Assembly (NCBI GenBank): GCA_963709995.1
Contig: CAVPYN010000011.1
Coordinates: 124,001 to 188,000, forward strand
Source of the DNA: JAUIIK01 sp963709995
GTDB taxonomy: Bacteria; Chloroflexota; Chloroflexia; Thermomicrobiales; CFX8
DNA length: 64,000 nucleotides
Direction of reading: 5' to 3'
A program made the translations under genes and the position numbers. Positions 44,436 to 53,913 of this stretch are shown in pieces. Below the pieces are notes generated by a model. It worked only from the letters and a program-made list of their open reading frames with translations, was not told the origin of the DNA and made no database searches. How positions within the stretch are numbered: position 1 is the first letter of the stretch; every line of letters begins with the position of its first letter.

Positions 44436-45613
44436 TCGAGCCAGAACTGCTGATACAACTCGACCGTCCTCACGAGTGTCTCAACGCCGATCAGGAGGCA
44501 ACGCTCGTCGATATCGAAGCGCGGATGGTGATGGGTGTAGATCTTGCCGCTGGCTTCGTCGCGTGATCCGACGAAGAAGTAACAGCCGGGAGCGGCCTGC
44601 AAAAAGTAGCTCATGTCGTCCGCACCCAATGTCGGCTCGGCTTCGAGGACGCTATCCGGCCCAAGCGTCGCAGCCGCCGCCTGGCGCACGATCTCGGTCA
44701 TCGCCGGATCGTTATCGACTGCTGGATAACCATGCTCGTAGTTGATCTCGACCGTCGCACGCATGCCCGGTCGCGACGCCTGTTACGAGTTCCGGGATTC
44801 TTCTGCTCGAGATAGTCGCGCACCTCGGGATCGAAGGTCCGCACCGATCCAGCCAGCTCGGCTCGGTCGGCGATGACGTTCCCGGCGACACCTGAACGCA
44901 GCATCCCGACCGTAACGACTGCCAGATCTAGTGGATCGACCTCCCGGCTGACCAGCGTCTGCAAGGCAACCACCACCTCGGCCGCCACCAGCGTCGCGTT
45001 GATCGCCCGGTGCGGCAGCGCAGCATGACCGCCCTTACCCTGGATCGTGATCTCAAAATCATCCTCGGCGGCGAACATCGGGCCGGGCCGGACACTGATC
45101 GTCCCGACCGGCGACTCCTGATCGATGTGCGGGCCGAAGCAGGCGTCGACCGTGGGGGCCGTCCATCACTCCGGCTGCGATCATCGGCTCGGCGCCACCG
45201 ATAGTTCTCCTCGGCTGGCTGAAATGCGAGCTTCACCGTCCCTGCCAGCGCATCGCGGCCGTGCGCCAGCGCTGCCGCCACGCCCAGCAAGATGGCCGTG
45301 TGCGCGTCGTGACCGCAGGCGTGCATCAACCCCGGCGTCTGTGAGCGATACGGAACGTCGTTCTCCTCGTCGATCGGCAGCGCATCCATGTCCGCCCGCA
45401 ACAGACGGTCGGACCCGGACCGCCGCCACGAAGACGCCGAGCACGCCGGTCTTCGCGATCCCGGTCGTCACGTCATAACCGAGACCCCGCAACCGTTCGG
45501 CGACGATCTGCGCTGGTCCGGTGTTCCTCGAATCCGAGTTCCGGGTGCTGGTGCAGATCCCGCTGGTCGGCGATCAGTTGTGGTTCCAACTGCTGAATGA
45601 ATGCGTGGTCCAT
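44405..45613 (-). CDS. M20D amidohydrolase (N-acyl-amino-acid/hippurate hydrolase), frameshifted
   Basis: About 400 aa expected. Pieces in order: DQRDLHQHPELGFEEHRTS (N-terminus), LRGLGYDVTTGIAKTGVLGVF, MRADMDALPIDEENDVPYRS...MHACGHDAHTAILLG (metal ligands), FQPAEE, then FEITIQGKGGHAALPHRAIN (dimerisation domain), and a C-terminus LGADDMSYFLQAAPGCYFFVGS. The frame changes about four times (near 45480, 45410, 45215, 44790). Metal-binding Cys and His residues of the M20D fold are intact. It hydrolyses N-acyl amino acids. ATG 45613 has GAGAGGAG upstream. Confidence 0.8.
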
Positions 45614-46013
45614 CTCTGCTCCTCTCGCCAGCCGTGATCCATCGTAACCGGAAGAAATGAGGTATTGACTCCCGGTTGATGCTGGTGTACATTGACCGCT
45701 GTGCAATCTACTTGGATTGAACGCGTGAGGTCACGAGAACCATGGTTCGTTGTTCCAGGAAATTGAGGCGCTTCAGGCGCGGCTAGCGAACGCTCTAGCC
45801 GACCGATGACCTGTTGTTCGTTTCTCAATTCTTGGAGTAGACCGTGACGATTCAGTTCAGTAGCCCAGCAGTTCCAGCACAAGCCCATTCTCTTCTTATT
45901 AGCAACGCTCGCCGTTTCAGGCGTTAGCCTGACGTAGTGCCCATCTCTGGGTATTGCGCCAGGCCGCGATGGTGCGTTATTTGGCTTGCTATTTTCAGGA
46001 GAGAATGAGATAG
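45614..46013. other. Intergenic region between M20D gene and argF
   Basis: Holds both promoters for the divergent M20D and argF genes. Small hairpins are visible: GGCTAG/CTAGCC near 45780-45800 and TCAGGC/GCCTGA near 45917-45932. I see no T-box or riboswitch core and no coding pattern. An AGGAGAG box precedes the argF ATG by about 11 bases. Confidence 0.4.
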
Positions 46014-47004
46014 ATGAAAGACCTGCTGCGAACTGCTGATCTGAGTGCCGCTGACTTCAAACTGCTGCTGGACCTGTCCGATGAACTGAAGCAGAATCCG
46101 CTCAAGCATCATGGATTCCTGACCGGTAAGACGGTCGTCCTCTACTTCGCCAAACATTCGACCCGCACCCGGCTCTCTTTTGAAACGGCCGTAGCGCGAC
46201 TCGGCGGCATCCCGCTGACCGTCGGCTCCAACGAGCTCCAGGTTGGCCGTGGCGAGACGCTGGAGGACACCGCCAAGGTCGTCAGCCGCTACGCCGAAGC
46301 CTTCGTCATCCGCACCTTCGCCGACGACGACGTGAAGCTCGTCGCCGAAGCTTCGTCGATTCCAGTCATCAACGCGCTGACCGACGGCCACCATCCCTGC
46401 CAGAGCCTGGCCGACATCATGACCCTGCGCCAGCACTGGGGCACGCCTCACCGGCAAGAAGCTCGCCTACGTCGGCAACAGCAACAACGTCGCCCACAGC
46501 CTGCTCGAAGCCTGCGCGCTCTCCGGCGTCGATATCACCATCGCCAGCCCGGACGGCTACCAGCTTGATGCCGACATCATCGCCAACGCCAAGGCCATCG
46601 CGGCCGAGAATGGCGGCAAGGTCACGATGACCTCCGATCCACTGGAAGCGGTCAAGGGCGCAGACGCCGTCTACACCGACGCCTGGATCTCGATGGGCGA
46701 TCCCGAGGCGATGTGGTCGTTGCAGGTTTCGGCGCTCACACCTTACCGGGTGACGGCAGAGATGATGAGCCACGCCGCCCCCGACGCGATCTTCATGCAC
46801 TGCCTGCCCGCGCACCGTGGCGACGAAGTCGCGACCGAGGTCATCGACGGCCCCCAGTCCGTCGTCTTCGACCAGGCCGAGAACCGTCTCCACACCTCGC
46901 ACGCGCTGCTCTATGCCCTGCTCAACGGCCTCGTGCATGGTTCCGGGGCGCAGGCGGAGTCAGCAACGGTGATCGAGAAGGCGGCCGAAACGACCAAGGT
47001 GTAG
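46014..47004 (+). CDS. argF: Ornithine carbamoyltransferase, one frameshift
   Basis: About 330 aa. Carbamoyl-phosphate loop HSTRTRLSFETA, DGHHPCQSLADIMT, then after a one-base shift near 46446 LTGKKLAYVGNSNNVAHSLLEA, DAVYTDAWISMGD (ornithine side), and HCLPAHRGDEVATEV...NRLHTSHALLYALLNG. The enzyme makes citrulline from ornithine and carbamoyl phosphate in arginine synthesis. An extra C at the shift explains the break. The last ~190 bases recur twice downstream (49238 and 51052). Stop TAG at 47002-47004. Confidence 0.92.
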
Positions 47005-47385
47005 CGCCGGACGCCACAAAACAGGACACAGCGAGATGCGACCATTCCCGGTGTACTGCCGGGGTGGTTGCCTCTACTCCACCTCACCGGGTAGCGCGTT
47101 GCCTGGTGGCCAGTAGAGCTACCCGGCAACGGCGTATGTCGTTCTCCCCAGGTTCCCTCTGAAGCGCCAGAAGCTGGTGGACCGACGACGGCTCCTCATA
47201 CCTTGCTCATCCGACGTTCAGCAGAGTCGCATGCCCATGAAGTCGGACATCTACGACCTCTGGTCGATGGAGCGTAGAACCGTCCCCCTATCCAGAGGCC
47301 GTCATCTGCTTCCCGCTATACTCTCACTGAGAGTCAACCGGCGGTCACAGGGCAATGCACCAACGACACGGAGGTCTAAGACAAG
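47005..47385. other. Gene-free stretch between argF and ABC permease
   Basis: Contains inverted or partly repeated GC-rich motifs (CCGGGTAGC... and GCTACCCGGCAACGG around 47090-47135, which can pair) and a TATACT box near 47319 that may be a -10 element for the ABC genes. No gene is recognised. It is the left part of the first argF-bounded segment. Confidence 0.4.
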
Positions 47386-48490
47386 ATGGTCGGCTTGCTC
47401 GAAATCCGCCGGCGCAAGCTGCAATTCGCGCTGATTGCAGCCGTCTTCACCCTTGTCTCCTACCTGGTGCTGATGATCACCGGACTCGGCATCGGGCTGA
47501 ACGAGCTCGCCGGCAGCGCCCTGCTCAACCTCGACGCAGACCGGCTGGCCTACTCCGACACGGCCGGGCTGAGCGTCATCCGCTCCGAGATGAGCCAGGA
47601 AACTGTCGATCTGATCGCGGACGCAGAGGGCGTCGATGACTCCGCGCCGCTTGCCTATGTTGCGGCGAACTATGTCGATGCGGATGGTGAAATCGGATCG
47701 GCTGCCCTCCTCGGATACGATATCGGCACGATTGCCGAACCGGAAGTGACCGATGGCCGCGCCCTGACGCCAGATGACGCGTTTGGCATTCTGGCTGATA
47801 CGCGTTTCCTGGGCGAATCGAATCTCTCAGTCGGCGATACCGTCACGATGCAGCTGCGCCTTGAGACTATCGAGATGGAGATCATTGGCGAGATCAACGA
47901 GGGCGCGTTCTTCTTCCAGCCGACGGTCTATCTGCTGCGCCCGACCCTGCTTGCATCTGAAGTACGGTGATTTACCAGCCGAGAGCCGACCGGCCGCCAG
48001 CATCGTCCTGGTCAAAGGTGATCCTGCAAGCGACACCGGCGAAGGCTACGAGATCGTCAGCAAGCAGACGGCCTTCGACAACATCGAGGGCGTCCAGGGG
48101 CAGTCGGCGACGATCACCTCGCTTCAGGTCTTCGGCTATCTGATCGGCGCGATGGTGATTGGTGTCTTCTTCTACGTCCTGACGCTCCAGAAGGTCAGTC
48201 AGATCGGGATGCTCAAGGCAATCGGCGCATCGAGCGGCTACATCCTGCGCCAGCTGCTGCTGCAGATCCTGCTCATCGCGGCAATCGGGCTGGTCATCTC
48301 CATCGCGCTCGCCCTGCTCACCGACCGTGCCCTGCAGGGCGACGGCGAAGTCGTCCCGATTGGCTTCTCGACGTCGGCATTTGTCATCACCAGTGTCCTG
48401 CTCCTGGCAGCCTCGGCGTTGTCGGCGCTCTTCTCGGGCCGTCAGGTCCTACGCACCGATCCGATCATCGCGTTGGGACAGCAGCTCTAG
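47386..48490 (+). CDS. ABC transporter permease, FtsX/MacB (DevC-like) family, frameshifted
   Basis: About 368 codons. One N-terminal TM helix (LQFALIAAVFTLVSYLVLMITGLGIG), a periplasmic-type domain with LDADRLAYSDTAG, then after a shift near 47955 three FtsX TM helices (LQVFGYLIGAMVIGVFFYVLTLQ; LLLQILLIAAIGLVISIALALL; AFVITSVLLLAASALSALFSG). The TLQKVSQIGMLKAIGAS block is the FtsX-family signature. It forms an export-type or mechanotransmitting ABC system with the ATPase that follows directly (TAG/GTG overlap at 48488-48492). ATG 47386 has GGAGG upstream. Confidence 0.8.
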
Positions 48491-49210
48491 TGGCGGAACG
48501 CAAAGCGCGAACCGAATTCGATGACATGCTGACCGTCACCGACCTGACCAAGACCTATCGCGATGGTGACCGGGAGGTCAAAGCCGTACGCGAGGCGAGC
48601 TTCACCGCCGGGCACGGCGAGTTCGTCGCCATCGTCGGTCCGAGTGGTTCGGGCAAGACGACGATGCTGGCGATGCTCGGCGGATTGCTGACGCCAACCA
48701 GCGGCAGTATCACCCTCAATGGCCGCGAGATCACCGGGCTGAGCGCCCGGCAGCTCACGGAGTACCGCCGGCTATCGGTCGGCTACGTCTTCCAGGCCAA
48801 CAACCTGCTGGCGTTTCTCACGGCGCGGGAGAATCTGATGGTGATGTGTTCGATCGGCGCGTGCAAGGGCAATGGCCGGGAACGCGCCGACAGGCTCATC
48901 GAGGAACTCGGGCTAACCGAACGCGCCGATGCGGTGGCCACCCGGCTCAGCGGTGGTGAGCGTCAGCGCGTCGCGATCGGCAGGGCATTGATGAACGACC
49001 CCGAGATCGTCCTGGTCGATGAACCGACGGCCAACCTCGATTCCGTCCGTGGCCGCCAGGTCGTCGAGATGCTGATGCGCGAGACGAAGGACCGCAACAA
49101 GCTCGCCATCATGGTCACCCACGACCTCTGCCATGGCCGCCCTCGCCGACCACATCTACGAAATGCGCGATGGCCTCCTCGCGCCCTCGACTTCGTTACC
49201 GGTGTCGTAA
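48490..49210 (+). CDS. ABC transporter ATP-binding protein (LolD/DevA-like), one frameshift
   Basis: About 240 aa. Walker A GPSGSGKT, Q-loop GYVFQANNLL, signature LSGGERQRVAIGRAL, Walker B IVLVDEPTANLD, H-loop VTHDL. The frame slips just after VTHDL (about 49128); the other frame ends AMAALADHIYEMRDGLLAP with TAA 49208-49210, so I end the gene there. The uncorrected frame runs on into the argF remnant. GTG 48490 overlaps the permease stop; ATG 48526 is an alternative. Confidence 0.88.
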
Positions 49211-49237
49211 CCCGCCGATGCACACCGTTCACTTGCG

Positions 49238-49444
49238 TGCCTGCCCGCGCACCGTGGCGACGAGACTGCAACCGAACTCATAGACGGCCCCCAACGCGTC
49301 GTCCTCGACCACGCCGAAAACCGCCTCCACACCTCAATCGCGCTGCTCTACGCTTTGCTCAACGGCCTCGTACATGGCTCCGGGCAGTCAGTGGAGTCGA
49401 CAACAGTGGTGAGCGAGTCGGCGAAGGTGTCAGCAAAGGCGTAG
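49238..49444 (+). pseudogene. argF 3'-end fragment, copy 2
   Basis: Encodes CLPAHRGDETATELIDGPQ...NRLHTSIALLYALLNGLVHGSG and a tail ending in TAG 49442-49444. By eye it is about 85% identical to the end of argF (46801-47004), with changes mostly at third codon positions. The reading frame is open for the whole fragment, yet nothing of the first 75% of argF is present. It sits immediately after the ABC ATPase gene. Confidence 0.8.
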
Positions 49445-49494
49445 CACCACGTCCTGACCTCTCAAGATATATGGGGTCACCCCTTGAAGGAATG

Positions 49495-49542
49495 TTGGCG
49501 TGTCATGGTTTCCTTAGATAGAATTCAAGGTATGCATGACAC
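49495..49542 (+). promoter_or_regulatory. Promoter and palindromic operator of the AbiE locus
   Basis: TTGGCG at 49495-49500 and TAGAAT at 49519-49524, spaced 18 bases, form a good sigma-70-type promoter. GTGTCATG (49500-49507) and its exact inverse CATGACAC (49535-49542) flank the -10 region and the first start codon. AbiEi proteins are known to repress their own promoter by binding inverted repeats, so this is the likely operator. Confidence 0.65.
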
Positions 49543-50147
49543 GATGACGAAAAAACCAGACCACGCCGAACTCTTCGATATGGCTACGGAGCAGCATGGG
49601 TACTTCACCGCAGCGCAGGCTCGCTCCGCCGGCATCGGTTGGGATCTGCTTTCGTACCACACCAAGACCGGGCGTTTCATGCGGGTTGAGCATGGACTGT
49701 ACCGTTTTCGCGACTTCCCGCCCGTACTGGCGCGAAGAAGTCGTGGCCGCCTGGCTCGCCGTCGGCAAAGACGTCGCCGTCGTTTCCCACGAAAGTGCCC
49801 TCGACCTCTACGAGCTCAGTGATGTCATTCCCAATGCGGTCCACCTGACGATCCCGCGGTCGAAGCGCTACCTCCGACCGCCACCGGACGTCGCAGTCCA
49901 TACGACCACTGAGCCACTCCAACAGTCCGAAATCCTGAGCAAGGATGGGATGCGAGTCACGACGCCAACACGTTCGATCGTCGACGCTGCCGAGAGTGGA
50001 ACGGCTATGGAACAGATCGAGATGGCGGTTGCGCAGGCGCTTGATCGCGGCCTCACGACCGAGCGCCGATTGCGCACGGCGGCGGCATCACGCAGCAAAC
50101 GCGTTATCCAACTCATTGATCGCGCTATTGAGTTCGCACGCGCATGA
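49532..50147 (+). CDS. abiEi: AbiEi-type antitoxin / transcriptional regulator, one frameshift
   Basis: About 204 aa. N-terminal winged HTH (LFDMATEQHGYFTAAQARSAGIGWDLLSYHTKTGRFMRVEHGLYRF), then after a one-base shift near 49725 YWREEVVAAWLAVGKDVAVVSHESALDLYELSDV, the AbiEi C-terminal domain, and TPTRSIVDAAESG. In type IV toxin-antitoxin systems AbiEi counters the nucleotidyltransferase AbiEii and represses the operon. Start ATG 49532 or 49544. The stop overlaps the abiEii ATG. Confidence 0.85.
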
Positions 50148-51025
50148 GATACACGACAGCCAGGGCCTTCCGTCAGGCGCTTGAACAGCGCTTGAAGACT
50201 GAGTCTGCACGTTCCGGTGTTCCTCTTCCTCGACTCCGCAAGCTTGTTGTGTTCGACCGTCTTCTGGCCCGACTCCTGATCGTCGCGCCAAATCGCTGGC
50301 TCCTCAAAGGAGCGCTGGCGCTTGACTATCGCATTGGCGCTGAGTATCGCACCACGCGCGATCTAGATCTGACCCGGCAAGATGACGAACCAGCGGCAAC
50401 TGATGATCTTCTGAGTGCCCAGGAGCTAGACCTCGGCGACTACTTCGGTTTTGAAATCGGACAAGCCTCCGCAGTAGGTCCCGGCATTGACGCGGTGCGC
50501 TATAGCCTGACAGCACAACTTGCCGGCTACAGGTTCGAGACCGTTGGGCTAGACATTTCATTCAGTGATCAACGCTTCGCGACTCCCGAGATTCTGCAAG
50601 CACCTGGCCTACTGCAGTTCGCCGAAATCGATCCCATTTCCGTGCCTGCTATTCCGATCGAGCAACACGTTGCGGAAAAGATTCACGCATACACGCGCGT
50701 TTACCAGGGCCGGAGATCGAGCAGCCGAGCCAAGGATCTCGTCGATCTGGTGGTAATCCAGAATTCTATCCGATTGGAAGCGGGCCGACTCAGGGACGCA
50801 TTGGAACTGACGTTTGCGGTCCGCGCATCACAAGTTCTACCGACGGAGCTACCACCACCACCTGATAATTGGGCGCGCAGCTATGCAACCCTGGCAAGAG
50901 AGGTCGGGATCGATCCAAGCCCAATCGAGGGACACCGGATTGCGGCCAAATTCCTTGATCCCGTCCTTGCTGAGCGAATCTCTCGTGATGTGTTCTGGAT
51001 CCCACGCGCTCGGCGCTGGGAGTAG
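50144..51025 (+). CDS. abiEii: AbiEii/AbiGii-type nucleotidyltransferase toxin
   Basis: 293 aa. The nucleotidyltransferase core is WLLKGALALDYRIGAEYRTTRDLDLT, with the DxD metal site, followed by VEKIHAYTR-type AEKIHAYTRVYQGRRSSSRAKDLVDLVVI. AbiEii toxins (MenT-like) transfer nucleotides, probably to tRNA, and stop growth during phage infection. ATG 50144 overlaps the antitoxin stop by four bases. Immediately after the stop lies the third argF 3' copy. Confidence 0.9.
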   Translation: MRYTTARAFRQALEQRLKTESARSGVPLPRLRKLVVFDRLLARLLIVAPNRWLLKGALALDYRIGAEYRTTRDLDLTRQDDEPAATDDLLSAQELDLGDYFGFEIGQASAVGPGIDAVRYSLTAQLAGYRFETVGLDISFSDQRFATPEILQAPGLLQFAEIDPISVPAIPIEQHVAEKIHAYTRVYQGRRSSSRAKDLVDLVVIQNSIRLEAGRLRDALELTFAVRASQVLPTELPPPPDNWARSYATLAREVGIDPSPIEGHRIAAKFLDPVLAERISRDVFWIPRARRWE

Positions 51026-51051
51026 CTGGCCTCTGAATCCTCAATACCCCT

Positions 51052-51240
51052 TGCACTGCCTGCCCGCGCACCGTGGCGACGAAGTAGCAACCGAAGTCAC
51101 CGACGGCCCGCAATCCGTGGTCTTCAACTAGGCCGACAACCGCCTCCACATCTCGCACGCGCTGCTTTACGCCCTGCTCAATGGCCTCATGCACGGTTCC
51201 GGGCAGCCGACGGAAGCAACAGCTGTGAGCGAGACGGCCT
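51052..51240 (+). pseudogene. argF 3'-end fragment, copy 3
   Basis: Encodes HCLPAHRGDEVATEVTDGPQSVVFN, a TAG, then ADNRLHISHALLYALLNGLMHGSG. About 88% identical by eye to the end of argF, again mainly through third-position changes, and starting at almost the same codon as copy 2. One in-frame stop shows it has begun to decay. It follows the abiEii gene by about 26 bases. Confidence 0.8.
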
Positions 51241-51424
51241 ACCCTCTGGATCTACAGCCCCGAAGCATGATCTGTCCCACCGATCCGAGTTAGTTCGGAG
51301 GAATGAATTTGTGATACCACTTCAACGAATTGACCGAGTTCCGGATAATCGCGGCGTATCAGACACGGCGAATCCAAGCAAACCGCTATAGTCTATGCAC
51401 GGAATAATCGACAGACAGAGGTCC

Positions 51425-52019
51425 ATGAGTAATTTTTGTCAGGGCAGTTGGGGAAAAGTGGCGCGAATGGCTCGACGTAGCAGACGCTGATTTCACTCAG
51501 ATCCTAATCCGTCGACAGATCTGGCGTAAATACCGCGCAGTATGGGACAAAGTCCCGTCAGAAACTCCGGTGAAAGAGTATGGAGGACCCTTTGATACGT
51601 GGATCGTCGACATGTACGTCATGACCCAAGCGATCGCAGTTCGACGACAGTCAGATAAGCGAACTGACGTCATCAGTATCCGACGGGTTTTTGACGAGTT
51701 AGTTAAGCATCACGAGGTCGTGTTGGATTTCAGCGTCCAGCCGCTTGGCGTCGATCAACTGGAACAGAAGATCGAAGAGCTTGAGGAGATCTCACGTGAC
51801 CTTAGGACATACACCAACAAACGTCTAGCCCATTACGACGATACCGGCAAGGCGTACTCAGCCACGTTCGGCGACATCGATCGCTCAATTGACCATCTCG
51901 GACAACTTCTCCAGGACCTGCAGTACGTTCTAAAGGATACGCACCTCGTTCTCGAACCGATACAGCTGACGAGTTGGACAGAGATCTTCAAACATCCTTG
52001 GGTTACTGATACCGAATGA
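51425..52019 (+). CDS. HEPN/AbiU2-like protein of unknown function, one frameshift
   Basis: About 197 aa. ATG 51425 opens MSNF; removing one T from the TTTTT run at about 51433-51437 joins it to VRAVGEKWREWLDVADADFTQILIRRQIWRKYRAVW, continuing YGGPFDTWIVDMYVMTQAIAVRRQSDKRT and a coiled region EQKIEELEEISRDLRTYTNKRLAHYDD. The all-helical make-up and the KRLAHYD segment resemble AbiU2/HEPN-type proteins of abortive-infection loci. I am unsure of the family. It lies in an accessory stretch with lower G+C than the core. Confidence 0.6.
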
Positions 52020-52444
52020 ACCTATACACAGTTTTGGCCCTCCATGCGCCGATGTCTTTAGGACGAGGCACATTACGTGACGTGCAGCTTACATCTCGCC
52101 GACAGTATCGGAAGCATTTCCCGCTACCCGAATCGAAAGTCCTTTTCTGCCCTGAACACGCAGAGGTACGACGACATATTCAATGGGCTCCGCGAGGAGA
52201 GGGAGGAAGTATCTACCGGGCGAAAAATTCTTTCATGGCGTGTGCGAGCGGTCGGGATCGCGAAAGCAAAAGCAGAGTAGAGAGTGCAAGCCGGTCAATT
52301 CTGTTTCCCACATCAAAGAGGCTATGGTCAATGACAAACGCAATGAGTAAACGTCTTGACTCTCACCTCAGCTAGACTCGAAGAACTCTAAGCCTGTGCA
52401 ATGTGGATAGGTTCGGCGTCGCGTCGACAGTTATTGGAGGTCGC
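52020..52444. other. Stretch without a clear gene; possible gene fragment
   Basis: From about 52077 one plus-strand frame reads LHLADSIGSISRYPNRKSFSALNTQRYDDIFNGLREEREEV... for 67 codons and ends at TAG 52278-52280. It looks protein-like but has no start signal and no family match, and could be the tail of a broken gene. A second frame from 52016 is open for 119 codons but is compositionally odd. GGAGG at 52437-52441 is the ribosome-binding site of the next gene. Confidence 0.35.
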
Positions 52445-53149
52445 ATGGTCACCATAGATCAGCAATTCGACTCGCTCCGCGACTTTCGTGCCGAAGACGT
52501 AGACCAGCGCCTCGCCATCGCTATTACTTGGCGCAACTATGATCCCGACCTGCGGCAAGCGATGCTTCTCGCTCTGGCGAATGCAGCGGCTGAGGCACTT
52601 CCCCCAGGAACCCCGGTCCAAGTGCGGGGGTCGGGTTACCACGTCGGCCCCATGGCGCAGGGGCTCACCTACCAGATGATTTTCACCGCCGTCGAGAACG
52701 TCCAGACCGTTGTCGACACGGCTGCTTCCTGGATTGAAGTAGGTGCGTTCGCGATCCTCGTGATCAAGTACGCGCGAGACGCCCTTCGTAGACGTATCAA
52801 GGAAACTGGCGCAGAAATCGACCCTAGCATGACCATGCACGTCTATTTGCGGGATGACGCAATCGTGCTTTCCCAATCCATGATACGAGGACTCTGCGAG
52901 CATCACTTCGATTCAACGTATGGCCGATCCCACAAAACTGTCAGTGCCGACGTTACTAGCCGTTCGCCTGACCCTGAAATAGTGTGGGCAGGACGGCCAA
53001 ACGAATCGATCGTGTATGTTGTGCGCATCTGGACTGGGCAAACGAGCTATGTCTACGTTGTCGATGGACGCGGGAAGCCGATCGAACACATCAGCATTCG
53101 AGGAAGGAAGTTAGCTTCCCTCCCTCTCCCAGATTGGTTTGGTAGGTAG
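52445..53149 (+). CDS. Unknown protein, possible membrane-associated partner of GIY-YIG gene
   Basis: 234 aa. FDSLRDFRAEDVDQRLAIAITWRNYDPDLRQ at the start, GSGYHVGPMAQGLTYQMIFTAVENVQTVVDTAASWIEVGAFAILVIKYAR in the middle (one amphipathic or weak TM helix), then SMTMHVYLRDDAIVLSQ and a C-terminal beta-rich part VYVVRIWTGQTSYVYVVDGRGKPIEHIS. I recognise no family. ATG 52445 has GGAGG four bases upstream. The next gene starts four bases after the stop, so the two are one operon. Confidence 0.6.
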   Translation: MVTIDQQFDSLRDFRAEDVDQRLAIAITWRNYDPDLRQAMLLALANAAAEALPPGTPVQVRGSGYHVGPMAQGLTYQMIFTAVENVQTVVDTAASWIEVGAFAILVIKYARDALRRRIKETGAEIDPSMTMHVYLRDDAIVLSQSMIRGLCEHHFDSTYGRSHKTVSADVTSRSPDPEIVWAGRPNESIVYVVRIWTGQTSYVYVVDGRGKPIEHISIRGRKLASLPLPDWFGR

Positions 53150-53153
53150 GCCG

Positions 53154-53776
53154 ATGATCGAGATCACCGAGCGCGTATACAAGCTCGTTTGGGACCTACC
53201 TCGATACTGCTACCGGATCAAGAAACGCGAGCTTGAGCCAAGCGGTATCTATTTCTTCTTCGAGCGTGGGGAGATAGTCGATCTTGATGGAGTTGTGGGT
53301 GATCGGATCGTGCGCATAGGATCACACCGCGTCGACGGCCGGCTCCCCGGGCGGATCAGGGGAACACTATGGCAAAGTGCGAACGTTGGGGGGAGATAAG
53401 AACGCAACGATATTTCGCAAGCACCTGGGGGCAGCATTGATGAATCGAGAGATCCCACCCGACCTACGGCTGTCAAGCTGGCTGGAAAAAGGAACACGCG
53501 GTTTCGACGACGTCGAAGAGCGCGTTAGCCGAAAACTCCGCGATGACTTTACATTCACTCTATGTGCCTTTCACCGATCAAGTCGCACGTATTGCGACTG
53601 AAAAGGCACTCATTGCACTACTCGCGCAGCATCGCATGGGTTCGCCGTCACGTGACTGGCTTGGGAATTCCGCGATCGATCCAATAGTTAGACGATCGGG
53701 ACTTTGGAACGTCGACGACGTTAACCGACGACCGCTTACATCCGAGCAATTCGACCAATTGAGAATGCACTGTTAA
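53154..53776 (+). CDS. GIY-YIG-like nuclease domain protein, frameshifted
   Basis: About 207 aa after joining three frames. N-terminus ITERVYKLVWDLPRY, then SGIYFFFERGEIVD...DRIVRIGSHRVDGRL, matching GIY-(x)n-YIG with VRIG in the second position, then GRIRGHYG..., NATIFRKHLGAALMNREI and, after a second shift near 53565, FTDQVARIATEKALIALLAQ with a late Glu. Breaks are near 53375 and 53565. GIY-YIG nucleases act in repair, homing and phage defence; this subtype is mostly found in accessory regions. It is operonic with the unknown gene before it. Confidence 0.65.
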
Positions 53777-53913
53777 CTAGCGCCTACCCTTGATTCGATC
53801 CATGCACTCTAAAGAACCTGAGTTGCCACAGATCCGTCCGTCGTCGTGGCACACCTATCTGTACTACGATGCTCCCAGCCTGTTTCGTCCTACCCGGAAA
53901 GGGATATACAAGG

